DNA of 64,000 bases from an uncultured Burkholderiales bacterium (lineage in GTDB: Bacteria; Pseudomonadota; Gammaproteobacteria; Burkholderiales; Burkholderiaceae_C). The notes below the pieces were generated by a model that saw nothing but the letters and a program-made list of their open reading frames with translations, had not been told where the DNA came from and ran no database searches. Shown here in pieces: positions 24,805 to 32,643 of this stretch. The position numbers were made by a program, and so were the translations under genes. Where the stretch lies: positions 1 to 64,000 of the forward strand of contig CALTTG010000002.1 in NCBI GenBank assembly GCA_943908475.1, given 5' to 3'. Each line of letters starts with the position of its first letter. Position 1 is the stretch's first letter.

Positions 24805-26265
24805 TCACTCGAAGCGAGGGCCGCTGCTTGCGCCCGCCGTCTGCATCTGGTCGGCCATGTTCAATCGGTCGGCCGTGACCACGGCCATGCGCTTGAACTG
24901 GCTGAGCGCCACTGGGGAGAGCTGGGTGCTCTCCGAGGCGCGGGCAATCTGCATCGGGTCGACGTGGGTGCCGTTGACCTTGAATTCAAAGTGCAGGTGT
25001 GGACCGGTGGCCCAGCCGGTGGCGCCCACGGCACCGATCAGGGCGCCTTGCTCGACCGCCTGGCCCTTGCGCACATCGATGCGGCTCATGTGCGCATACA
25101 CCGTGGTGCGGTTGCCCGAGTGCTGGATCTGAACCACATTGCCATAGCCGCTTTGAACGCCCGCGAAGGCCACGACACCATCGCCCACCGAGCGGATGGG
25201 GGTGCCGGTCGGGGCGCCGTAGTCGACGCCCAGGTGGGCTTTCCAGCGCTTCTGGATCGGGTGGAAGCGCATCGCAAAGCCAGAGGTCACGCGGGAGAAC
25301 GCCAGCGGTGAGGCCAGGAAGGCCTTGTTTTTGCTGCGACCGCTCAGGTCGTAGTACGCCGCTTTGCGCCCGGGTTCCTGGAACCACACGGCATCGTGCA
25401 CCTTGCCTTGGTTGATGAAGCGAGCCGCCAGGACCTTGCCGGCCGAGCCGCCCCAGGTGATGGGCTCGCCGTCGGCGGTGTGCGCTTCATAGACCACGCT
25501 GAAGGCATCGCCCTTGCGCAGCTCACGGCGGAAGTCGATGTCACTGCCGAAGATTTCGGCCATCTGGTTGGCGATCGAGTCGGGCACCTTGGCATCGTCG
25601 GTGCCTTGGTAGAGCGACGACTGGATGGTGCCTGAGGCCACTTGCGGCTGAACCTGCAGCACGGCTTGTTCGGTGTGCGCCGTCAGCTCGCCGAGGCCGT
25701 GTCCGCCCGTGCGCGCAATGGTCAGGCGGGTGAAATGGCTGTCGACCTGCTCGGGCAATTCCGAGGGGCCGCGAACGATCAGCTCCAGCAACTTGCCGTC
25801 TTCCACGATGGCTTTGACCATGCGACCGGCGCGACCCACCAGCACGCGGCTGGCCACCGGGTCGGTGCGCAAGAACTGGGCGGCCTGGGCATCGTCGGCG
25901 CCCAAACGGCGCAACAGGCTGTCTGCCGTGTCGCTGGGGTGGGTCAGGGCACTGCGGTAGAGCTTGAGCGGGGCCAGGTCCAGGGCTTGAACCTGCTGTG
26001 CCAGTTGCGGCAGGGGCAACTCTTCTTGGATTTCCGTGACCACGGGTGCGGGGCCAGCGGTGTCAGCGGCCATGGGCGCGACCCCGAAGGCCGTGAAGGC
26101 AGAGCCCGCCAGCACGGTCAGCACCGCCGCAGCCACGCGTCGTGGGTGGCGGTGTGCGGCGTCTTGAGCCGCCATGGCCAGAGCAGCCAGTCGATGCAAT
26201 TGTTCAGAAGCCAAGCGCTGTCCCCTAGAATCGCCGCCGCACCCTGTGACTTGGCGTTTTGCCAT
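24805..26265 (-). CDS. M23 family metallopeptidase (MepM/LytM type)
   Basis: About 486 residues. An N-terminal membrane segment (VAAAVLTVLAGSAFTAFGVA) anchors it; the middle part is OapA/LysM-like and the C-terminal LytM domain has the zinc ligands HLGVDYGAP and GPHLHFEF, so it is likely an active endopeptidase that cuts peptidoglycan cross-links. The start is uncertain: ATG at 26265 (MAKRQVTG) is used here, but one at 26283 is also possible. It lies directly upstream of anmK and is divergent from tyrS with about 100 bp between. Confidence 0.93.
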   Translation of the reverse strand: MAKRQVTGCGGDSRGQRLASEQLHRLAALAMAAQDAAHRHPRRVAAAVLTVLAGSAFTAFGVAPMAADTAGPAPVVTEIQEELPLPQLAQQVQALDLAPLKLYRSALTHPSDTADSLLRRLGADDAQAAQFLRTDPVASRVLVGRAGRMVKAIVEDGKLLELIVRGPSELPEQVDSHFTRLTIARTGGHGLGELTAHTEQAVLQVQPQVASGTIQSSLYQGTDDAKVPDSIANQMAEIFGSDIDFRRELRKGDAFSVVYEAHTADGEPITWGGSAGKVLAARFINQGKVHDAVWFQEPGRKAAYYDLSGRSKNKAFLASPLAFSRVTSGFAMRFHPIQKRWKAHLGVDYGAPTGTPIRSVGDGVVAFAGVQSGYGNVVQIQHSGNRTTVYAHMSRIDVRKGQAVEQGALIGAVGATGWATGPHLHFEFKVNGTHVDPMQIARASESTQLSPVALSQFKRMAVVTADRLNMADQMQTAGASSGPRFE

Positions 26266-26366
26266 GTGACACGGGTGTGACACGCCTCGAAAGTGTGCGC
26301 AGTATAGCCGTGAGGCGAGGTGTCCTTGCCTTATCGGCAGTCTTTACAAGACCGTGAGTTTTTTCC

Positions 26367-27638
26367 ATGTCCACCCCTGAGCAAGCCGCAGCCCCGACCC
26401 CTCAATACCCCGTGACCGACCGTGTTCGGGAGGCTTTGGCCGTCACCCTGCGCGGGGTTGAAGAGCTCTTGCCCGAAGCCGAGTGGACCCAAAAGCTCGC
26501 GCGCTCGGAAGCCACCGGCGTGCCGCTGCGCATCAAGCTGGGCCTGGACCCCACCGCGCCCGACATTCACTTGGGCCACACCGTGGTGCTCAACAAGCTG
26601 CGCCAACTGCAAGACCTGGGGCACACGGTGATCTTCCTGATCGGTGACTTCACCTCGCTGATTGGTGACCCCTCGGGCCGCAATGCAACGCGCCCACCGC
26701 TGACCGAGGCGCAGGTCAAGGCCAATGCCGAGACTTATTACAAACAAGCCAGCTTGGTGCTCGACCCGGCCCGCACCGAGATTCGCTACAACAGCGAGTG
26801 GTGCGATGCCCTGGGCTCGCGCGGCATGATCCAGCTGTCCAGTCGGTACACTGTGGCGCGCATGATGGAGCGCAACGACTTCCATGACCGCTTCCACGCC
26901 GGTACCTCCATCAGCGTGCACGAGTTCCTGTACCCCCTGATGCAGGGCTATGACTCGGTGGCCCTCAAGGCTGACCTCGAATTGGGCGGCACCGACCAGA
27001 AGTTCAACCTGCTCATGGGCCGTCACCTGCAGGCCGAATATGGTCAGGAGCCTCAGTGCATCCTGACCATGCCCTTGCTGGAGGGCCTGGATGGCGTCGA
27101 GAAGATGTCGAAATCGAAGAACAACTACATCGGCATCAGCGAAGCGCCCAACGACATGTTTGGCAAGCTCATGAGCATCAGCGACACCCTGATGTGGAAG
27201 TACTTCACCCTGCTGAGCTTCCGCCCCATGGCCGAGATCTCGGCGCTCAAAGCCGAATGCGAGGCAGGGCGCAACCCCCGAGACGCCAAAGTGATGCTGG
27301 CGCAAGAGATCGTCACGCGGTTCCACTCGGCCCAGGCGGCAGAGGCGGCGCTGCAAGACTTCAACAACCGCGCCAAAGGCGGCATTCCCGACGACATCCC
27401 CGAGGTGACTTTGCCCGTGCCCCCCGAAGGCCTGGGCATCGGTGCCTTGCTCAAACAGGCGGGCTTGGTGCCCTCCAGCAGCGAGGCCCACCGCATGATC
27501 GAACAAGGCGGTGTGCGCATCGACGGGCAAGTGGTGTCTGACAAAGGCCTGAAGGTGCCCGCCGGCACGTGTGTGGTGCAGGTCGGCAAGCGCAAATTCG
27601 CCAAAGTTCATTTGCTCAGGGAAAACGAGCGGCTTTGA
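26367..27638 (+). CDS. tyrS: Tyrosyl-tRNA synthetase
   Basis: A 423-residue class I synthetase that charges tRNA-Tyr. The HIGH-type motif is HLGH at residues 68-71 and KMSKS is at 246-250. The C-terminal S4 RNA-binding domain (SSSEAHRMIEQGGVRIDGQVV) is present. This is the tyrosyl-tRNA synthetase form common in Betaproteobacteria. Upstream is the divergent M23 peptidase gene. Confidence 0.97.
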   Translation: MSTPEQAAAPTPQYPVTDRVREALAVTLRGVEELLPEAEWTQKLARSEATGVPLRIKLGLDPTAPDIHLGHTVVLNKLRQLQDLGHTVIFLIGDFTSLIGDPSGRNATRPPLTEAQVKANAETYYKQASLVLDPARTEIRYNSEWCDALGSRGMIQLSSRYTVARMMERNDFHDRFHAGTSISVHEFLYPLMQGYDSVALKADLELGGTDQKFNLLMGRHLQAEYGQEPQCILTMPLLEGLDGVEKMSKSKNNYIGISEAPNDMFGKLMSISDTLMWKYFTLLSFRPMAEISALKAECEAGRNPRDAKVMLAQEIVTRFHSAQAAEAALQDFNNRAKGGIPDDIPEVTLPVPPEGLGIGALLKQAGLVPSSSEAHRMIEQGGVRIDGQVVSDKGLKVPAGTCVVQVGKRKFAKVHLLRENERL

Positions 27639-27839
27639 TTGTCAAATTTGGCGCAGGGTCATCGCAATGGCAGACAGGGAGATGCCATTCGTTACGCTTG
27701 TTGTGCCCCGCCCATGGCGATTCATCGAACGGTCGCCCTATGCTGGCGGAAGGACAAATTGTCCTGTTCAGCGAGCTGTGATGCGACCAAGCAGTCCCGC
27801 CTATGAATCCAAAAGTCGCGACCTTAATGGAGGTAGATG

Positions 27840-28772
27840 ATGAAATTTGAATTGAAGACTTTGGCCATTGCCGCCACCGTGTTTGCATCGGGCCTTGCGC
27901 AAGCCGGCACCATTGATGCCAATTCGACTGGCGTGCTCACTCTGGATCCCACCTCCCAAGGTGTGCTGGAATTCAGCAACGGCACCGGCGTGTTCGGTGG
28001 CATTCCCACCACCTCCGTGGGTGGCTTGGTGGGCGCTCTGAACGTTGGTAAGGTGGTGATTACCGCTGAAGACAACGCTGCCATCACTGAAACCAAGGTG
28101 CAGATCGGTCGTGCTACGCCTCGTGGCATTGTCAAGATTGGTGCAGCTGTGACCGGCTTGACGACTGATGGCGCCACTGGGCAAATCACCGACGTGACAT
28201 CCTTTGGTGGCGCCACTCAAACGGCTGCTTACTTGGAAGGCGTGCTGGACGGCGGCAAGGTGACGGTGAAGAACCTGCGCTTTGACCTGGCCAATAACGC
28301 TGTGTACGCCGACATGTCGGGTGCCGCGCTGAACCCGGATGACACCTACGGTGCCACCGTGACCGCCCCTGGCATCAAGCTGTGGACGATCGGTTCGGTG
28401 ACTGGCCCCACCGTTTTGTCTCCTGCTGCTGTTCAAGCTGCAACCAACGGTGATGTCAGCTTGCTGACCGCTGCTGGTTTCTCGGTGTCCCCCACTGCCT
28501 CTGGCTATGCCGTTGCCGCGTCGAACACGTTGGGCAACCTGAAGGTCACCACCGAAGGCTTCGACTTCTTCGCCAAGACCCTGGGCCTGACGCCCGGTTC
28601 GACGGGCTACACCACTCTGCTCGGCGTGAACGGCGGCGTTGATGGTTGGGGCAGTGTGAAGTCGAACATCACCGTCAATGTGTCGGCTGTGCCTGAGCCT
28701 TCGACCTACGCCCTGCTGGGCCTGGGCTTGGCCATGTTGGGCTTCGCTGCTCGCCGTAAGTCGGCTCAGTGA
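27840..28772 (+). CDS. PEP-CTERM sorting domain protein, copy 1
   Basis: A 310-residue exported protein with a signal peptide (residues 1-22, ending GLAQA) and a C-terminal PEP-CTERM tail starting at residue 284: VPEPSTYALLGLGLAMLGF followed by AARRKSAQ. Proteins of this type are processed by exosortase and usually reach the surface or extracellular matrix. The body is a beta-rich domain of unknown function with NGTGVFGG, VKNLRFDLANNAVYADMSG and LKVTTEGFDFFAKTLG. GGAGG precedes the ATG (27840; one base triplet earlier, 27837, is also possible). The next gene is a paralogue with a nearly identical core. No exosortase is in this window. Confidence 0.93.
   Translation: MKFELKTLAIAATVFASGLAQAGTIDANSTGVLTLDPTSQGVLEFSNGTGVFGGIPTTSVGGLVGALNVGKVVITAEDNAAITETKVQIGRATPRGIVKIGAAVTGLTTDGATGQITDVTSFGGATQTAAYLEGVLDGGKVTVKNLRFDLANNAVYADMSGAALNPDDTYGATVTAPGIKLWTIGSVTGPTVLSPAAVQAATNGDVSLLTAAGFSVSPTASGYAVAASNTLGNLKVTTEGFDFFAKTLGLTPGSTGYTTLLGVNGGVDGWGSVKSNITVNVSAVPEPSTYALLGLGLAMLGFAARRKSAQ
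28203..28412 (+). repeat. Near-identical 210-bp segment shared with the second PEP-CTERM gene
   Basis: This segment aligns without gaps to 29556-29765 (offset 1353). By eye I count about seven differences in 210 bp, one of them a change in two adjacent codon positions, with a run of about 76 identical bases at the 3' side. The flanking parts of the two genes diverge much more. Confidence 0.9.
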
Positions 28773-28829
28773 TGCACGCGACCGAGAGGTGAGGCAGAAA
28801 AGGCCTCAACAAACCGGTCGTGACGAGAG

Positions 28830-28850
28830 GGGCGCTTCGGCGCCCTTTTT
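28830..28850 (+). terminator. Rho-independent terminator after PEP-CTERM copy 1
   Basis: GGGCGC-TTCG-GCGCCC stem-loop followed by five T residues, about 57 bp after the stop codon. Confidence 0.88.
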
Positions 28851-29150
28851 CATTGTGAAAATTTCAAGATCAACTCGGTGTTTTCAGACCTCAAGCGAGT
28901 GCTGATCCGTGCCACACGAAGCGTTCAGTGGTTACCCCAGCCCCTGATTGAGGGGTTTTGGCCTCACCGCTGCGGAACCCGTCACTTTTTACAAGGTCAT
29001 CAGGGTCCATCTGGTTGTGGCGCGCATTGGAGGGCCGCTATGCTTTGTCCGTACAGACATCGAGTCTGTGCTGAGTGGAGGGAAGGCGCGGATGCCCATC
29101 CACAAAGCATCAGAAAATCCCTAAAGGGCCGCATGTAAGTGGAGATAGAC
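28851..29150 (+). promoter_or_regulatory. Intergenic region before PEP-CTERM copy 2
   Basis: A 300-bp non-coding stretch. A second small hairpin CCCCT-GATTG-AGGGG with a short T run lies at 28941-28959. Just after it, TGGCCT (28959-28964) and TGC (28971-28973) place GG and GC ten bases apart, as in sigma-54 -24/-12 promoters. PEP-CTERM genes in some Proteobacteria are controlled by sigma-54 with PrsK/PrsR, so this is a weak candidate. No gene was recognised here. Confidence 0.4.
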
Positions 29151-30149
29151 ATGAAATTTGCACTGAAGTCTCTGGTGATCGCTTCCGCCGTGGTCGCAGC
29201 TGGTGTCGCCAACGCTGCCGTTGTGACCGCCACCGTGGGCAATCCTCTGGCTGTGACCGATCCCAATGGTTCTGGTCGTGTTGCTGAGCTGACCCTGCTG
29301 GGTAGCTCTGCCGGCACGCTGGAATTCAGCAACGGCACTGGCGTGTTCGGCGGTACCCCCACCACCTCCGTGGGTGGCTTGGTTGGCGCCCTGAACGTTG
29401 GTAAGGTGGTGATCACCGCTGAAGACAACGCTGCCATCACCGAAACCAAGGTGACCATCGGCCGCGCCACCCCCCGTGGCATCGTGAAGATCGGCGCTGG
29501 CGTGACTGGTCTGCAAGCTGACAACGTGACCGGTCAAATCCTGAGCGTGAATTCGTTCGGTGGCGCCACTCAAACGGCTGCTTACCTCGAAGGCGTGCTG
29601 GACGGCGGTAAGGTGACGGTGAAGAACCTGCGCTTTGACCTGGCCAACAACGCTGTGTACGCCGACATGTCGGGTGCAGCGCTGAACCCGGATGACACCT
29701 ACGGTGCCACCGTGACCGCCCCTGGCATCAAGCTGTGGACGATCGGTTCGGTGACCGGCCCCACCTCGATCCCTCCTGCTGCCCTGCTGGCCGCTGCCGA
29801 TGGCAACTTCGCTCCGATGATCGCTGCCGGTTACACCCAAGTGGGTGAGCCCGTGAACGGTCTGTACACGGTGAACGCTCAGAACCTGCTGGGCAACCTG
29901 AAGGTCACGACCGAAGGCTTCGAGTTCTTCGCCAAGACCCTGGGCCTGACGCCTGGTTCGACCGGTTACACCACGCTGGCTGGCGTGAACAACGGTGTCG
30001 ACGGCTGGGGCAGCGTGAAGTCGAGCATCACCTTCACCGCTCGTGAACTGGGCACCACCCCCGCCATCCCCGAACCTTCGACCTACGCCATGATGGCTGT
30101 GGGCCTGGTCGGTCTGGGTCTGGTTGCTCGTCGCCGCAAGGCTGCTTGA
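29151..30149 (+). CDS. PEP-CTERM sorting domain protein, copy 2
   Basis: A 332-residue paralogue of the preceding gene. It has a signal peptide (residues 1-22, ending GVANA), the same central blocks (NGTGVFGGTPTTSVGGLVGA, VKNLRFDLANNAVYADMSG, LKVTTEGFEFFAKTLG), and a PEP-CTERM tail beginning at residue 306 (IPEPSTYAMMAVGLVGLGL, then ARRRKAA). GGAG is six bases before the ATG at 29151. The signal peptide, the segment around residues 200-245 and the C-terminus differ from copy 1, while the core is almost identical, which suggests a recent duplication or gene conversion. It has its own terminator and is followed by an OmpW-like barrel gene. Confidence 0.93.
   Translation: MKFALKSLVIASAVVAAGVANAAVVTATVGNPLAVTDPNGSGRVAELTLLGSSAGTLEFSNGTGVFGGTPTTSVGGLVGALNVGKVVITAEDNAAITETKVTIGRATPRGIVKIGAGVTGLQADNVTGQILSVNSFGGATQTAAYLEGVLDGGKVTVKNLRFDLANNAVYADMSGAALNPDDTYGATVTAPGIKLWTIGSVTGPTSIPPAALLAAADGNFAPMIAAGYTQVGEPVNGLYTVNAQNLLGNLKVTTEGFEFFAKTLGLTPGSTGYTTLAGVNNGVDGWGSVKSSITFTARELGTTPAIPEPSTYAMMAVGLVGLGLVARRRKAA
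29556..29765 (+). repeat. Near-identical 210-bp segment shared with the first PEP-CTERM gene
   Basis: The partner of 28203-28412. The wider homologous block, starting at 27969 and 29322, keeps the same offset with no insertions or deletions that I can see. Confidence 0.9.
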
Positions 30150-30170
30150 TTGAGCTTTCTGCTCAAATGA

Positions 30171-30221
30171 AAACGGGGCATTTGCCCCGTTTCTCAAAGC
30201 CGCTCGTCATCGAGCGGCTTT
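30171..30221 (+). terminator. Two tandem terminator-type hairpins
   Basis: AAACGGGGCA/TGCCCCGTTT (30171-30192) is followed immediately by AAAGCCGCTCG-TCAT-CGAGCGGCTTT (30196-30221). Both end in short T runs. They separate PEP-CTERM copy 2 from the OmpW-like gene, which starts 32 bp later, so this second hairpin may also lie in the leader of that gene. Confidence 0.8.
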
Positions 30222-30253
30222 GTCGCTTCACAAGAACGTTAGGAGATCACAAG

Positions 30254-31471
30254 GTGTCTTTCCGAATTTCATCGATTGCACTGGGTGCTGCAGTGGCCTT
30301 GGCCGGCGCATTGACGACTGTTTCCTCTGCACAGGCTGCAGACGACGGCTTGGCTCTGAAGATTGCTGGTGCAATCAGCCGCCCACACACGTTCATGCGT
30401 GCTGGTGCCGTGTATGTCAAGATCAAAACGAAATCGGGTGATACCTATGATGTGACCGGGCCAGTGGTGACTTTGTCGGAGCTGGAGAACGTCTTCAAAG
30501 GTCCGCTCTCCAGGTATAGCAATATTGATTTCAGTCTCCCTGGTTCTAGTTTTACGCCGCAGGAGAACTTCGACTACTTGTTCACTTCTGATGTGCTATT
30601 TGATGAGCAAAAAGGCATTCCTTTGCTGACAAATAATATGCGCGCTAATGGCATAACTGGAATTGGTACGCCTCCGGGTATCAAAGGGTTTGCCAAACCT
30701 GAGGCGGGCACCTTGGGTGTGAGCATCGGTGCATTTCTTGATGATGATTACAAATGGTTGGTTGAGGCGTATGTGCTTGCAGCACCAATCTCCACGAGTG
30801 TAAATATTTCCGGGGTAACGGTGAGAGCCAATGTCCCGCGCGGGCAGCAGCCTGGCGAGTACCCAATAGGTATTGATGGGCAAGAGATCATCAAGACAAA
30901 GCTTCTGCCGCCAGTGTTGATGTTTGGTAGGTACTTTGGCGATGAAAAGAGCATGTTCCGCCCCTACCTCGGTGCCATGGGTATGTATGCAATTTTCTAT
31001 GACACCAAGGCCACGGAAACCTTGAACAGCTATGTCGGAGGAACCAATCCTGGTGATACAACAGTTTCCATCAAAAACGCCTTCGGTTTGGGGCCTGTGA
31101 TGGGTCTGAAAGTAAATCTTTGGGATGATTGGCATGCAAGTTTGAATGTCGGGCATGTCAAGCTCAAGACGCAGGCCACACTGACAACACGAAACACAAG
31201 AATCACTTCTCAATCAAAAATCGTCCAGGACTTGGGGTCATTGTCTGACAACATCACTACAGGCGAAAGTGTGTATGGTTCTTTGAGCAGTTGTCGGGAA
31301 GGCTATGAGGATGCCTGTCAGATCGTGATTCGAAATGGTGGCCTGACAAGCATGGTAATGAAGGGAATCATGGCGGATAGAGGTGCTGATAATCTTGGCA
31401 CTTTCGTGCGTAAAACAAACACCACGTTGACCAACACAATATTTATGTTGAGTGTGGGTCGATCTTTTTGA
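30254..31471 (+). CDS. OmpW-like outer-membrane beta-barrel protein, copy 1
   Basis: A 405-residue outer-membrane protein. The signal peptide ends VSSAQA at residue 28. The mature chain shows OmpW-family features (SIGAFLDDDYKWLVEAYVLAAP, LLPPVLMFGRYFG, FRPYLGAMGMYAIFY, GLGPVMGLKVNL, ASLNVGHVKLKTQ) and ends in Phe, as barrels recognised by BamA do. It is nearly twice the length of classical OmpW (about 212 residues): extra sequence lies before and after the core, including a Cys pair in SCREGYEDACQ. The GTG start is preceded by AGGAG. Codons are visibly A+T-richer than in housekeeping genes. It is about 100 bp after PEP-CTERM copy 2. Confidence 0.82.
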   Translation: MSFRISSIALGAAVALAGALTTVSSAQAADDGLALKIAGAISRPHTFMRAGAVYVKIKTKSGDTYDVTGPVVTLSELENVFKGPLSRYSNIDFSLPGSSFTPQENFDYLFTSDVLFDEQKGIPLLTNNMRANGITGIGTPPGIKGFAKPEAGTLGVSIGAFLDDDYKWLVEAYVLAAPISTSVNISGVTVRANVPRGQQPGEYPIGIDGQEIIKTKLLPPVLMFGRYFGDEKSMFRPYLGAMGMYAIFYDTKATETLNSYVGGTNPGDTTVSIKNAFGLGPVMGLKVNLWDDWHASLNVGHVKLKTQATLTTRNTRITSQSKIVQDLGSLSDNITTGESVYGSLSSCREGYEDACQIVIRNGGLTSMVMKGIMADRGADNLGTFVRKTNTTLTNTIFMLSVGRSF

Positions 31472-31480
31472 TGCGAAATT

Positions 31481-31506
31481 AAAAAAGGGCCGAGCGGCCC
31501 TTTTTT
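31481..31506. terminator. Bidirectional terminator between convergent genes
   Basis: AAAAAAGGGCC-GAGC-GGCCCTTTTTT is a symmetrical stem with A and T tracts, serving the OmpW-like gene on plus and the exported protein gene on minus. Confidence 0.92.
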
Positions 31507-31508
31507 AT

Positions 31509-32429
31509 TCACTGGCAAGACTGTGTGGTGCCGGTTTGAAAGTCGATGTTGATTTTCATTGTGCCCCACCCGTTGGGTGATTGATTGTAGTTTCGAAGAA
31601 GGCCGTCAAATGTCGAGCCAGGTGCCCCTTGTGTGGCGGCAGCGAAAATATCCAGTCCTTGCGGAGTCATTCGCAAATTCGGTAGTGTGATTACTCCTGT
31701 GAGTTTCCTTCCAGATGTGGTTGGTACTGGGGTAAAGCCATTGATGGATGATGCCGTGTTTGAGTTGCTTGTCAAGCCAGACGTGGGGAAGCGTGTGGCG
31801 CCGCTTGGTGCATCAAAAGTCCACAGGGCGATATTGCTTCGCGTAGCCGAGGGTGCAGAATACTCTTGTTGACGAGCTGAGTCCCAAAGCTGGGGGGATG
31901 TGGTTATGTCAGCAATTACTCGTCGATTCGTGAGATCGATTTTTAAGTTCCGCACAAAAAAACTTCCACCGTTTACTATGGCCGTCAGATAAGGCGATGT
32001 GATTCCAAATCCACCCTTGAGTCCGATTTGAGTGATATCACCATTCGGCTGGTCGATGGTCAGTTCCGATATGAGTGATTCGATGCCAATGATTCCGATT
32101 GGGTTGATTCTGCTGGATATTGCTACTCTGGTAAGGTTGACCACGCTACCCCCTTCTGTGGGGTATGTTGCTTTGCTTGCATTGAGGTAGCCAACCATGC
32201 TGCCGACCGAGCCAACGGGGACGCCGTCAAAAGCTCCTGAGCCATTGCTGATAGAAAATCGGCTCTTGCTTGTGCTAACCAAAATGGCTGAAGCAGTTTG
32301 CCCGTTAGACGTTGAGTCTTGAGCCGCCGTCGCCTGCGTGGCACCGGCAGTAAATGTGACCGTGGCCGATGATGCTGATGTGGTGTGTAACGCCGCAACC
32401 AAAGCCGTTGCAAATATTGGCAAACGCAT
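31509..32429 (-). CDS. Exported homologue of the PEP-CTERM proteins lacking the sorting tail
   Basis: A 306-residue protein with a signal peptide (MRLPIFATALVAALHTTSASS). Its block order mirrors the two PEP-CTERM paralogues: SNGSGAFDGVPVGSVGSMVGYLNASK, VRNLKIDLTNRRVIADIT, LPNLRMTPQGLDIFAAATQG, GSTFDGLLRNYNQSPNGWGTMK. It ends TGTTQSCQ, with no PEP motif, hydrophobic helix or basic tail. AGGAG precedes the ATG at 32429. Base composition is A+T-rich compared with the rest of the window. It may be secreted or periplasmic rather than exosortase-sorted. It is the only minus-strand gene in the cluster. Confidence 0.83.
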   Translation of the reverse strand: MRLPIFATALVAALHTTSASSATVTFTAGATQATAAQDSTSNGQTASAILVSTSKSRFSISNGSGAFDGVPVGSVGSMVGYLNASKATYPTEGGSVVNLTRVAISSRINPIGIIGIESLISELTIDQPNGDITQIGLKGGFGITSPYLTAIVNGGSFFVRNLKIDLTNRRVIADITTSPQLWDSARQQEYSAPSATRSNIALWTFDAPSGATRFPTSGLTSNSNTASSINGFTPVPTTSGRKLTGVITLPNLRMTPQGLDIFAAATQGAPGSTFDGLLRNYNQSPNGWGTMKINIDFQTGTTQSCQ

Positions 32430-32643
32430 TAAGATCTCCTGACGAGTTTTGTAAAGTTTAAGAATCACACGCACGTGCATCACGTGTGTGATTCATTGTT
32501 GATTGTCAATGTCTCGAAAGCATGTTTTTTTCCGTAAGAATTGCAACTTTTGTGGCGATGGCGATCTTGATGGCACTGGAAGCGCCAGCAGAACTCGCGA
32601 GACCCATTTGAAATGGGTTTGATCATTAAAAAATGGGGGCGAT

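Noticed and set aside
27639..27839. Sigma-54 promoter before PEP-CTERM copy 1
   Set aside because: Several GG dinucleotides were tested but none has GC ten bases downstream; no promoter claimed.
28878..29138. 86-codon ORF between the two PEP-CTERM genes
   Set aside because: Composition is irregular (many Arg, Trp, Cys, His), no ribosome-binding site, and it covers hairpins and a likely promoter region.
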